Shown here: piece by piece, positions 36,757-44,957 of the stretch
How the letters are laid out: each line of letters starts with the position of its first letter
Position numbering within the stretch: position 1 is the first letter of the stretch
Source of the DNA: Bacteroidota bacterium
GTDB taxonomy: Bacteria > Bacteroidota > Bacteroidia > NS11-12g > UBA955
DNA: 64,000 nt
Assembly (NCBI GenBank): GCA_024103355.1
Contig: JAGFIU010000053.1
Coordinates: 1-64,000 of the forward strand
Reading direction: 5' to 3'
Notes under the pieces: model-generated
Database searches by the model: none
Told to the model about the DNA's origin: nothing
What the model saw: the letters and a program-made list of their open reading frames with translations, nothing else
Made by a program: the position numbers and the translations under genes

Positions 36757-37488
36757 TCAAAGCGCACATTTGTTTTTTAAGAACACTTCTCGTGCGGATT
36801 GGCATGCAATATAAAAACCCTCCTTGCCGTCTTTATATCCTGATTTTATAATATAATCTCTCAAAAACCTTATCAAAGGTGAAAGAAGCATTTTTGAAAT
36901 TAGATATAATTTAGGTTTTTCCCTTAGTGAATCTGCTGCTAATAGAGCATACTTTTTTGTTTTTGTCTTCAACTCAATAAGGTTCTTGTAGCTATAATGA
37001 AGAAGATAGCCATCAAGAGAAAAGGGTTTTACAGAGCCTGAGTCAGCCCATTCATGTACTTTCCCGCCTTTCCATGAAACCATTGACTTTTGGTATAACC
37101 TGATTTTGTTGTCGGGAAACCATGCTCCATGCTTAATGGCTTTGTTGCCAAGATAATTTAATCTACTCAGGGAATAAACACTGTGTGTAAAGCCCTTTGA
37201 TTTCTCTTCCAATATTTCGCTTGTCAGCTCTTCAGATAGTCTTTCATCAGCATCTAAAAAGAGGATATATTCAAATCGGATAATATCAGCCGCATCATTG
37301 CGTGCCTTCACCCATCCTTGCCAATCAATCATTTTAACTTTGGCATTTTCTTGTATTGCCAGATTGACTGTGTTGTCATTGCTGTTGCTGTCTAAGACCC
37401 ATACCTCATCAGCAACCTTGAATGCTGATTTTATGCATTCTGCTATATTATTTTCTTCGTTATAAGTAAGAATAACAGCAGACAGCAT
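36757..37488 (-). CDS. Family 2 glycosyltransferase, WaaE/KdtX-like
   Basis: A 243-residue GT-A fold enzyme: LSAVILTYNEENNIAECI at the N-terminus, VLDSNSNDNT, and the metal-binding FLDADER (DxD). The later part (KGGKVHEW) and length match the WaaE/LpsA group, which adds sugars to lipooligosaccharide core. The exact donor and acceptor cannot be read. Follows the LUD-like gene with two bases between. Confidence 0.85.
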   Translation of the reverse strand: MLSAVILTYNEENNIAECIKSAFKVADEVWVLDSNSNDNTVNLAIQENAKVKMIDWQGWVKARNDAADIIRFEYILFLDADERLSEELTSEILEEKSKGFTHSVYSLSRLNYLGNKAIKHGAWFPDNKIRLYQKSMVSWKGGKVHEWADSGSVKPFSLDGYLLHYSYKNLIELKTKTKKYALLAADSLREKPKLYLISKMLLSPLIRFLRDYIIKSGYKDGKEGFYIACQSAREVFLKNKCAL

Positions 37489-37490
37489 AG

Positions 37491-38081
37491 TTAAAGTGTG
37501 TCATTAATAAAAAAGTAATAGACTTCTTTGTCTTGAAAAACAGCCGGATGAATAGCACTGCGAGTGTAGTTTTCGAGTGCATTGATTTGTAGAGAACTCT
37601 TGTCTTCCAGATAAATTCCAAGTTGATTCTCTGTCATAACAATAATAAGAATAGGGGCGGAAAGAATTTTTTTTACAAATTGAAAACGATGGTCGAAAAT
37701 TAGAACTGAGGGTTTGCTCAATGCTTTAGAACAAGTTGTAATTAAAGGATTTTTTTTTGTTGGAGTATTGACATGTGTTGCGATTCCATTGCTGTTTAAT
37801 AACTCTGTTAGTGTAGCATCTTGACAGGTAGGTTCCTTCCATCCTCTAGCTTTTTTTAGTTGGTTAAGGGTTGTTAGAAACTCAAATTTGTTACTGAATG
37901 ACTGAAAAAATGCGTTCTCATTCTGAAGAAATACTTCAATGATTGATTCTTCTTTTCTCACCTTAGAATCCTTATATATGGCTGAATCAAGGTCTAAGTC
38001 TCCAAATTGCTTTTCGGATGGAGTCACCAAACCCTTCCGTATATTCTTAAGAATCTTTTCTTTAGGAATAATCTCCGACAT
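37491..38081 (-). CDS. Possible LUD-domain (LutC-like) protein
   Basis: A 196-residue protein. The opening (KEKILKNIRKGL) is like LutC/YkgG lactate-utilisation proteins, and the middle has segments spaced as in the LUD fold, but I cannot see diagnostic residues. Members of the group are sometimes found alone in Bacteroidota. Directly precedes the glycosyltransferase gene. The ATG at 38079-38081 has a TAAGTTTG element 8 nt upstream. Confidence 0.5.
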   Translation of the reverse strand: MSEIIPKEKILKNIRKGLVTPSEKQFGDLDLDSAIYKDSKVRKEESIIEVFLQNENAFFQSFSNKFEFLTTLNQLKKARGWKEPTCQDATLTELLNSNGIATHVNTPTKKNPLITTCSKALSKPSVLIFDHRFQFVKKILSAPILIIVMTENQLGIYLEDKSSLQINALENYTRSAIHPAVFQDKEVYYFFINDTL

Positions 38082-38088
38082 AATAATG

Positions 38089-38096
38089 CAAACTTA
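38089..38096 (-). promoter_or_regulatory. -7 promoter element overlapping the M13 peptidase stop
   Basis: Read on the minus strand, TAAGTTTG matches TAnnTTTG. Its first three bases are the stop codon of the upstream peptidase gene, so the LUD/glycosyltransferase pair may have its own promoter. Confidence 0.45.
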
Positions 38097-40142
38097 CCAA
38101 ATAATTACCCTGTTTTCATCATTCGATTGCATTTTACTTTCCGGTTTGCAACCAAATGCTTCCTGAAATTCGGGCATATTGCTCAAGGGGCCTAAAACCC
38201 TGTATTTGCCGGGAGCGTGAGGATCTGTAATTACTCGTTGTCGCAATTCTTTGTCTGTAATATTGTTTGCCCATACCAAGGCCCAACCCATAAAGAAACG
38301 TTGCTGCCATGTGAAACCATCAGGAGATGCTTGTGAGATTCCCTGCTTTTCAATATGATTCTTTAATGCGTAGTATGCGATTGTCAAGCCGGCAAAATCT
38401 GCAATATTCTCGCCTTGTGTAAGTTCCCCATTGATGAAAACACTATCCAATACTTCAAACTTGTTAAATTGTTCAACAATCTTTTTGGTACGCTTTCTAA
38501 AAAGTTCATTATCTTTTTCTGTCCACCAATTTGATAAATTACCATTACCGTCATATTTGCTTCCTTCATCATCAAACCCGTGAGAAAATTCGTGGCCTAT
38601 TACAGCTCCGATACCTCCGTAATTTAAAGCATCATCAGCATTTGGGTTATAAAACGGAGGTTGGAGGATACCTGCCGGGAAAACTATCTCATTTCGTGTA
38701 GGTTCATAATATGCGTTGACCGTTTGAGGAGTCATTTCCCATTCTGTTTTGTCAATGGGTTTACCTATTTTGTCAAGCATAATTTCAGTTTCTCTTAGGT
38801 TGACATTGATGATGTTTTCAACCAAAGTGTTTGGAGAAATAACCACCATGCTATAGTCTTTCCATTTGTCGGGATAGCCAATTTTGTACCCGAAAGATTT
38901 GAGCTTTTCCATTGCTTTTGCTTTGGTTTCAGGGCTCATCCAATCCAATTTTTGGATTCTTTGTCCGAAGGCAGTTCGGAGTTCTTCTACCATTTCACTA
39001 ACCCTCTTTTTTGATTCTGCGCTGAAGTATTTTTTCACAAAGAGTTGCCCCAATGTTTCACCCAGATGGCTGTTTACCATGTCAACAGACCTTTCCCACA
39101 GCGGTTTTATTTCTTTGGTGCCGCGTAATGTGGTTTGATAAAAATCAAAACTTGCCTGAACCATGTCTTTGTTCAGATAAGGTGCGAAACCTCTTGTTAT
39201 ATGCCACTTTAGATAGGTCTTCCAATCTTCTAAATTATATTGCGCAAAAATATTTTTGAACTTTAAAAAGAAGTCCGGTTGTGAAACTACAATTTCTTCA
39301 ATCCCTTTTGCACCAACATTCTCAAAAAAATTATCCCAATTAAAGTAAGCATAATCCTTTTTAAACTCGGCATAAGTCTTTTTATTATAGGTCTTTTCAG
39401 GGTCTCTCATCTCTGTTTTTGCCATTGAGATTTGAGCAATTTGGGTTTCCATTGACATGATTTTCTTGGCATCATTAACGTTTTTTGATTGGCTAATAAA
39501 TCCAAGTATAGTAGAAATATAGGTCTGATAAGCCGTTCTTATTTCTTGTGAATGTTGATCTTCTTTGAGATAGTAATCTCTGTCAGGCAATCCAAGTCCG
39601 CCTTGTCCCATATAAACAGCATTGTATTCACTGTTTTTTGCATCGGTATAAACATAAAAACTGAATGGATTAAACAAACCTATTTTGTTAAATGCACCTA
39701 ATAGAGAGGGTAATTCTTCCTTGTTTTTAAGATTATCAATTTGATTGAGATATTTCATCAAAGGTTCAATACCGAGTTTCTCACGAATGGCAGTATCTGA
39801 TGCGGACAAATAGAAATCGTGGGTCAATTGTTCAGGACTCCCTTTTGCGGGTTTGTCTTTCAAAGGTTCTTCGAGCAATTCTCTAATTTTTTCATTGTTC
39901 TGTTTGTCAAGAACATTGAATGTACCCCATCTGCTTTCGGTAGATGGAATTGGGTTAGCAGCAAGCCAACCGCCAACTGCATATTGATAAAAATCTTCAC
40001 AAGGATTAATGGTAGTGTCCATCAGGCTTTTGTCATAGCCAAGGGGAGTTTGTGTGTTTGTTTCTTTCATGGGAGTATTGCAGGCAGTAAAGAAAAATGC
40101 GGGTAATATAAAAAGTCCCGCACGGTTAAATTTTTTGTTCAT
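38094..40142 (-). CDS. M13 family (neprilysin/PepO-like) zinc metallopeptidase lipoprotein
   Basis: A 682-residue endopeptidase for small peptides. It has a signal peptide with lipobox FTAC (Cys21), a large helical domain, and the zinc site His517-Glu-x-x-His521 (GHEFSHGFDDEG) with the third ligand Glu578 in GENIADFAGL. The RVLGPLSNMPEF near the C-terminus is typical; the usual terminal CxVW pattern is replaced by ENRVIIW. Probably anchored in the outer or inner membrane facing the periplasm. Confidence 0.95.
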   Translation of the reverse strand: MNKKFNRAGLFILPAFFFTACNTPMKETNTQTPLGYDKSLMDTTINPCEDFYQYAVGGWLAANPIPSTESRWGTFNVLDKQNNEKIRELLEEPLKDKPAKGSPEQLTHDFYLSASDTAIREKLGIEPLMKYLNQIDNLKNKEELPSLLGAFNKIGLFNPFSFYVYTDAKNSEYNAVYMGQGGLGLPDRDYYLKEDQHSQEIRTAYQTYISTILGFISQSKNVNDAKKIMSMETQIAQISMAKTEMRDPEKTYNKKTYAEFKKDYAYFNWDNFFENVGAKGIEEIVVSQPDFFLKFKNIFAQYNLEDWKTYLKWHITRGFAPYLNKDMVQASFDFYQTTLRGTKEIKPLWERSVDMVNSHLGETLGQLFVKKYFSAESKKRVSEMVEELRTAFGQRIQKLDWMSPETKAKAMEKLKSFGYKIGYPDKWKDYSMVVISPNTLVENIINVNLRETEIMLDKIGKPIDKTEWEMTPQTVNAYYEPTRNEIVFPAGILQPPFYNPNADDALNYGGIGAVIGHEFSHGFDDEGSKYDGNGNLSNWWTEKDNELFRKRTKKIVEQFNKFEVLDSVFINGELTQGENIADFAGLTIAYYALKNHIEKQGISQASPDGFTWQQRFFMGWALVWANNITDKELRQRVITDPHAPGKYRVLGPLSNMPEFQEAFGCKPESKMQSNDENRVIIW

Positions 40143-40294
40143 TTTGCAATCTTTGCTTATTAGCGAGCGAAATTACAATTAAAATCAGAACGCAAGAAAG
40201 TTTTGTAGAGAAAGGAAACAGCAGCAGTTTGCATTATTTAACGATTTGTATTTCAGTTTTTGCAGTAAATACGGTTGAGATAAAAAATATGGAA

Positions 40295-41512
40295 TTATTT
40301 TTTCTTCAAATCGGGCAGCCACCATGTTACAAAGCCCATCAGCAGCATAAAAGAACACAGGTAATAAACAAAATAAATGCCTTTGTAATCTGCCAAAATA
40401 CCCAATATCGCAGAAGCCAATCCCCCCACACCAAAAGCAAAGCCATAAAATAGTCCTGATACCATGCCAATTTTGCCCGGCAATAACTCTTGTGCATAAA
40501 CGATTATGGCGGGAAATGCTGAAGATAATACCAACCCTATGATAATACTCAATACGCAAGTCCAGAACAAGCTTACATAAGGTAATAACAGCGCAAATGG
40601 TGCTGCGCCAAGAATAGAAAACCAAATTACATATTTCCTGCCGTATTTGTCGCCCATAGGACCTCCCAAATAGGTGCCAACTGCAGAAGCCAATAGAAAA
40701 CCGAAAAGGAATAGTTGAGAATGTTTGATGCTTACTCCGAATTTTTCAATCAAGAAAAATGTAAAATAACTGCTGATGCTTGCGGAATAAATGTATTTGG
40801 AAAAAATCAGAATCAATAAAATTACAATGCTCTGATAAACTTTTCTTTTGGTCAAATGCGGGTGATGTTCTCCGGAATCTACTCTCTTGTGATTTGCAGC
40901 TCTGGCGGAATATTGCTTGCTTGCCCATTTTCCTATATATATCAGAACAAAAATGGCTATGAGAGCCAAGATGCCGAAATAAACCGCATGGCTTCTGCCA
41001 TATTGTACAACAATCAAAGCGGCAAGCAAGGGGCCAATTGCACTGCCGGTATTTCCTCCAACCTGGAAAATAGACTGTGCCATGCCCCGCCTTCCACCCG
41101 ATGCCATATATGCTAATTTTGAAGATTCAGGATGAAAAATTGAGGAACCTGTTCCTATCAGAGCAACTGAAAGCAGTATCAATGGAAAGCTGTTGGCAAA
41201 AGAAATCAGAATCAAACCAATGAGTGTGATGCACATTCCAACTGCCAATGAATATGGCTGGGGATGTTTGTCGGTATATGCTCCTACTAAAGGCTGCAAA
41301 ATGCTTGCGGTTACTTGGAAAGTAAAAGTTATGAGACCTATTTGTTTGAAGTTCAATGCAAATGATTCTTTCAGTAAAGGATAAATAGACGGAATCAGAG
41401 ATTGAATGGAATCATTGAGTAGATGAGCAAAACTGACACTGATAATAATTCCAAAAGCGGTATTTTGGGCAAATTTATTGACTTTACTACTCTCTTCTGC
41501 GGAAGCACTCAT
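40295..41512 (-). CDS. MFS transporter, fosmidomycin-resistance (Fsr)-like
   Basis: A 405-residue protein with 12 membrane segments and a central loop rich in Lys/His (about residues 195-225). The motifs SFAHLLNDSIQSLIPSIYP and GTGSSIFHPESSKLAYMASGGRRGMAQSIFQVGGNTGSAIGP (split here by loops) are characteristic of Fsr-type exporters. The substrate is unknown. Single gene with its own -7 element. Confidence 0.85.
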   Translation of the reverse strand: MSASAEESSKVNKFAQNTAFGIIISVSFAHLLNDSIQSLIPSIYPLLKESFALNFKQIGLITFTFQVTASILQPLVGAYTDKHPQPYSLAVGMCITLIGLILISFANSFPLILLSVALIGTGSSIFHPESSKLAYMASGGRRGMAQSIFQVGGNTGSAIGPLLAALIVVQYGRSHAVYFGILALIAIFVLIYIGKWASKQYSARAANHKRVDSGEHHPHLTKRKVYQSIVILLILIFSKYIYSASISSYFTFFLIEKFGVSIKHSQLFLFGFLLASAVGTYLGGPMGDKYGRKYVIWFSILGAAPFALLLPYVSLFWTCVLSIIIGLVLSSAFPAIIVYAQELLPGKIGMVSGLFYGFAFGVGGLASAILGILADYKGIYFVYYLCSFMLLMGFVTWWLPDLKKK

Positions 41513-41523
41513 TTTGAATGCGG

Positions 41524-41531
41524 CAAAAGTA
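41524..41531 (-). promoter_or_regulatory. -7 promoter element for the MFS gene
   Basis: Minus-strand TACTTTTG matches TAnnTTTG, 11 nt before the ATG at 41512. Confidence 0.5.
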
Positions 41532-41602
41532 ACTTGATATTATTCAGAATGTTTGATGTATCAAGATGATTTTTGTGTGTTTGTCAAAATTTGAATGGGT
41601 TT

Positions 41603-43462
41603 CTATTTGGCAATAAAAACGGGAATGTCAACCAGATGCCTTACTTTATTAACGGTCTCTCCAAAAATAAAATCTTTGAAAATATGATGACCGTGACTAC
41701 CCATTATCAGCAATTCGGCATTCTGATTTTTGCAATGTTCTGCAATTGATTGATGACGGTTTCTATAACCCAATACATAAGAGGCTTGAAAATTGTTTTT
41801 TCTCAACAATTCAATATAAGATTCCATAATATCTCTGTCTGTTCTGATTTCATGGTCTTCCGAATTATGCCCCAAAACCAAAGGAGAAGCACTCTCTGAT
41901 ACATGGATTAGAATAAGCTCTGTGTCGGCTGAGGCAAACTTGATTCCGTATGAAAGAACTTTGTCATCTGTCGGTGAAAAATCTACTGCCAATGCAATTC
42001 TTTTGAAATGATTTCCATTGATTATGTTCAATTCTGTAATAGGTGTATGAACGGTATCACTGTGTCTTCGTTTTTTCAATTTTGGGTTGAAAACAATCAG
42101 TAACAGAATAACTACGAGAATGGCACACAGCCCTATCAGCATCAGTTTGAACCAGATATTTTGGCTATTTGAAATCCAAATTGCAGTTTGATCGAAAACA
42201 AGCTTAAAATTCAGAACCACAATAATCAAAGTGATAAACCATGAGAGAATTTTTGTTTTAGTGCTAATCACAAAATCTTTCATAGTTTTTTTGTCACTCA
42301 CAAAATGGATTAAAGGAATGACGGCAAATGCAAGTTGAATACTGAGTATGACCTGACTTAAGATGAGTAAGTTGCCAACTCCTTTTTCATGAGAAATGAC
42401 AATAACGATATAAGCGGGAATGATAGCCAATAACCTTGTAATTAATCTTCTAAAAACGGGGTTAATCCTTATTTGCAGATATCCTTCCATCACAATTTGT
42501 CCTGCCAGAGTACCGGTAACGGTGGAACTTTGTCCCGCTGCAATCAATGCAACAGCAAAAAGTATGGGTGCCAAATTTGAACCTAATAAAGGAGCCAATA
42601 GTTTATGTGCATCTTCCAACTCCACTACTTCTTTTAGACCATTGTTATGAAAGACAGCAGCAGCCAAAATAAGAATAGCAGCATTGACAAAAAATGCAAG
42701 ATTAAGTGCTATTGCCGTGTCCCAAAAATTGTATTTAATGGCTTTTCGGATAGAGGTTTCATCTTGTTTGAAATTCCTGGTTTGAACCAATGCAGAGTGC
42801 AGGTATAGGTTATGAGGCATCACTGTAGCGCCAATTATTCCGATAGCAATATAAAGAGCCTGATATCCGGGGATAGTTGGTATCAAACCCTTTGCAACCT
42901 CATTCCACTCCGGTTTTGCTATGAAAATCTGAATCAGAAAGCACATTCCGATGATAAAAATCAACCCGACTATGAATAACTCCATTTTGCGCATTCCATA
43001 CCTTTGCAACAACATCAATAGTAAAGTATCTGCAAAACTGATAGTTACTCCCCAAAATAAATCCAGACCAAACAAAAGTTGAAGACCGATTGCCATTCCC
43101 AATAACTCGGCAAGGTCACAAGCTGCAATAGCAATTTCTGCAAACAAGTATAACACAAAATTCAAAGCACGGGGATAATGCTCTCTGTTGCATTGTGCCA
43201 AATCCATGCCTCTAACAATACCTAACCTTGCACTCAAACCTTGAAGCAACAATGCAATAATATTGCTCAACAGAAGTACCCAAATCAATTTATACCCAAA
43301 CTGACTGCCTCCCGCTATGTCTGTAGCCCAGTTTCCCGGGTCCATATATCCTACACTAATCAAATATGCAGGACCAAAAAATGATAGAATCTTTTGCCAT
43401 TTTGATTTCTTGTTTTGAACTTCAACCTTGCTTAATATATCTCCTGATGGCCTTAGATTCAT
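41603..43462 (-). CDS. Nramp divalent-metal transporter fused to a UspA domain
   Basis: A 619-residue fusion. Residues 1 to about 455 are an Nramp/MntH transporter with about 11-12 membrane helices, with the metal site motifs DPGNW (Asp41-Asn44) and ATVMPHN (Met215, His217), as in Mn2+/Fe2+ importers. Residues about 475-619 are a universal stress protein domain (IALAVDFSPTDDKVL, then LLIMGSHGHHIFKDFIFGETVNKV, seen with the ATP-binding G-x2-G-x9-G spacing). The reading frame is continuous. The domain could regulate transport by nucleotide binding, which is inference. Confidence 0.92.
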   Translation of the reverse strand: MNLRPSGDILSKVEVQNKKSKWQKILSFFGPAYLISVGYMDPGNWATDIAGGSQFGYKLIWVLLLSNIIALLLQGLSARLGIVRGMDLAQCNREHYPRALNFVLYLFAEIAIAACDLAELLGMAIGLQLLFGLDLFWGVTISFADTLLLMLLQRYGMRKMELFIVGLIFIIGMCFLIQIFIAKPEWNEVAKGLIPTIPGYQALYIAIGIIGATVMPHNLYLHSALVQTRNFKQDETSIRKAIKYNFWDTAIALNLAFFVNAAILILAAAVFHNNGLKEVVELEDAHKLLAPLLGSNLAPILFAVALIAAGQSSTVTGTLAGQIVMEGYLQIRINPVFRRLITRLLAIIPAYIVIVISHEKGVGNLLILSQVILSIQLAFAVIPLIHFVSDKKTMKDFVISTKTKILSWFITLIIVVLNFKLVFDQTAIWISNSQNIWFKLMLIGLCAILVVILLLIVFNPKLKKRRHSDTVHTPITELNIINGNHFKRIALAVDFSPTDDKVLSYGIKFASADTELILIHVSESASPLVLGHNSEDHEIRTDRDIMESYIELLRKNNFQASYVLGYRNRHQSIAEHCKNQNAELLIMGSHGHHIFKDFIFGETVNKVRHLVDIPVFIAK

Positions 43463-43497
43463 TCGTAACTAATATATTGATTCTATGAATTGTACTG

Positions 43498-43505
43498 CAA
43501 AAGTG
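43498..43505 (-). promoter_or_regulatory. Possible -7 element for the Nramp-UspA gene
   Basis: Minus-strand CACTTTTG differs from TAnnTTTG only in the first position and lies 35 nt upstream of the ATG. Confidence 0.35.
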
Positions 43506-43542
43506 AAAAATGTAGTTGCACAATCTCCATGATTCTTGCAAT

Positions 43543-43980
43543 TTATTTTTGGTGAAGCAGATTACACTCTTCTTTCATAACTCCGGTAATAACCACAGGA
43601 GCTTTCTGCCATTTGCTAATTGCATCTGTACTTAAAATATTAAAATCTGAGCTGTATCCTCCGATTTCATCAACACATAAGCCCATGACTACAGTATTTA
43701 TCTTATAATGCCTGATAACATAAGAACATAATATACATGGTTCATGAGTAGTTATCAGACTACAATCCGACAAATCATTTGTGTTTAGTTTACGAACAGC
43801 ATCCCTGATTGCTTCTATTTCGGCATGATAGGTTATATCATGATGGGTTTTGCCTCCTACGATACCTTCACCCACTATTTCATTATTTCTGATTACAATT
43901 GAGCCGACAGGGCTGTCACCTCGTTCTTTTGCCTTTTTTGCAAGTTCTATGCACTTGCACATAAAAGATGAATAATCCAT
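43543..43980 (-). CDS. Nucleoside/guanine deaminase (CDA superfamily)
   Basis: A 145-residue zinc deaminase. It has the catalytic HAE (His52-Ala53-Glu54) and PCILC (Cys82, Cys85) motifs. The short size and HHDITYHAEIEAI context fit guanine deaminase or TadA-like nucleobase deaminases; the substrate cannot be fixed. A TTG three codons earlier overlaps the promoter element, so ATG 43978-43980 is chosen. Confidence 0.85.
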   Translation of the reverse strand: MDYSSFMCKCIELAKKAKERGDSPVGSIVIRNNEIVGEGIVGGKTHHDITYHAEIEAIRDAVRKLNTNDLSDCSLITTHEPCILCSYVIRHYKINTVVMGLCVDEIGGYSSDFNILSTDAISKWQKAPVVITGVMKEECNLLHQK

Positions 43981-43986
43981 ACTCTG

Positions 43987-43994
43987 CAAAATTA
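43987..43994 (-). promoter_or_regulatory. -7 promoter element for the deaminase gene
   Basis: Minus-strand TAATTTTG matches TAnnTTTG, 6 nt before the ATG at 43980. Confidence 0.5.
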
Positions 43995-44054
43995 GATTGT
44001 ATGAACTTATAACAGAATTGATTTCAATTCATAGATTTTGAAGGCGTTTTCTCA

Positions 44055-44062
44055 TACTTTTG
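44055..44062 (+). promoter_or_regulatory. -7 promoter element for the TM2-domain gene
   Basis: TACTTTTG matches TAnnTTTG, 24 nt before the ATG at 44087. Confidence 0.5.
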
Positions 44063-44086
44063 CCTTGAAATTAAAAATCTGTAATA

Positions 44087-44872
44087 ATGAAAAAAATAGA
44101 CGGTAAATCAAGAAGCGTGTATGGAATAGTCGTGTTCTATTTGCTTTCTTCTTTTGTTTTTAACTCTTGCAGCATTGACAAAAGAGTTTATAATAACGGA
44201 TATCATATTGAGAATATCTTTAGCAGCAATAAAGATTCTTATGTGAAGCATGAGAAAAGAAAAAATGAAAATACAGCCATCGTTTCTTTGAATGCTAAAA
44301 CTTTTTCAAAGTTAGAGTTATCCGAAAATACGATTTCAAGTTTCCAAGAAAACTTATATTCCGGCAATACACAACTGAAGCCGTTTATTATCACTCATAA
44401 AGTTGGTGAAAGATTACAAAGATTCGTAAATGAAGATAGTTGTGATGTAATTATTTTTAAAAATGGAGAACAAATTAATGCCATTGTACTTGAGATAGGC
44501 GATAAGGAAGTGAAATTTAAGGAATGTGATAAACCAAACGGTCCTATCTTTAGCAAACAAAAATCTTCAATAGTAAGAATAAACTACCCTAATGGAACAA
44601 GTACTGTTATAAGCAGTGACCGCTATGTTTCAATGGGAAAAGATAATAGTAATACAGAAAGTAGTCCCAATGACAGGAGCTTTGTGATTACTATTTTGTT
44701 ATGGCTTTTTTTAGGAACTCTTGGGTTACATAGATTTTATTTGGGGCATATCGGTATAGGGATTTTGTATTTGCTAACCGGTGGATTGTGTGGATTTGGA
44801 TGGTTGATTGATGGAATATTATTGTTGACCAAACAGCTAAAACCCAAAAACGGGAACTATACCGACTTCTAA
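44087..44872 (+). CDS. TM2-domain membrane protein with exported N-terminal region
   Basis: A 261-residue protein. An N-terminal hydrophobic segment ends in VFNSCS, which may be a lipobox (Cys about 27) or just a membrane anchor. The middle (about 110-180) contains a DVIIFKNGEQINAIVLEIGDKEVKFK stretch similar to small beta domains common in Bacteroidota exported proteins. The C-terminus is a TM2 domain: two helices with GTLGLHRFYLGHIGIGI and the GGLCGFGWLIDG turn. Function unknown. Confidence 0.8.
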   Translation: MKKIDGKSRSVYGIVVFYLLSSFVFNSCSIDKRVYNNGYHIENIFSSNKDSYVKHEKRKNENTAIVSLNAKTFSKLELSENTISSFQENLYSGNTQLKPFIITHKVGERLQRFVNEDSCDVIIFKNGEQINAIVLEIGDKEVKFKECDKPNGPIFSKQKSSIVRINYPNGTSTVISSDRYVSMGKDNSNTESSPNDRSFVITILLWLFLGTLGLHRFYLGHIGIGILYLLTGGLCGFGWLIDGILLLTKQLKPKNGNYTDF

Positions 44873-44912
44873 TTCTTAGAATTGTTCTATAAGCTAATTA
44901 GCTTCATTCGAT

Positions 44913-44920
44913 TACTTTTG
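44913..44920 (+). promoter_or_regulatory. -7 promoter element before the large membrane protein gene
   Basis: TACTTTTG matches TAnnTTTG. The predicted start point (about 44927) falls 30-40 nt before the available start codons. Confidence 0.45.
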
Positions 44921-44957
44921 CCACATCGAACTTTATCTTCAATATAGTAAGTGGTGG

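Noticed and set aside
40185-40625. 146-residue minus-strand reading frame
   Set aside because: It overlaps the MFS transporter gene on the same strand in another frame and has no protein-like pattern.
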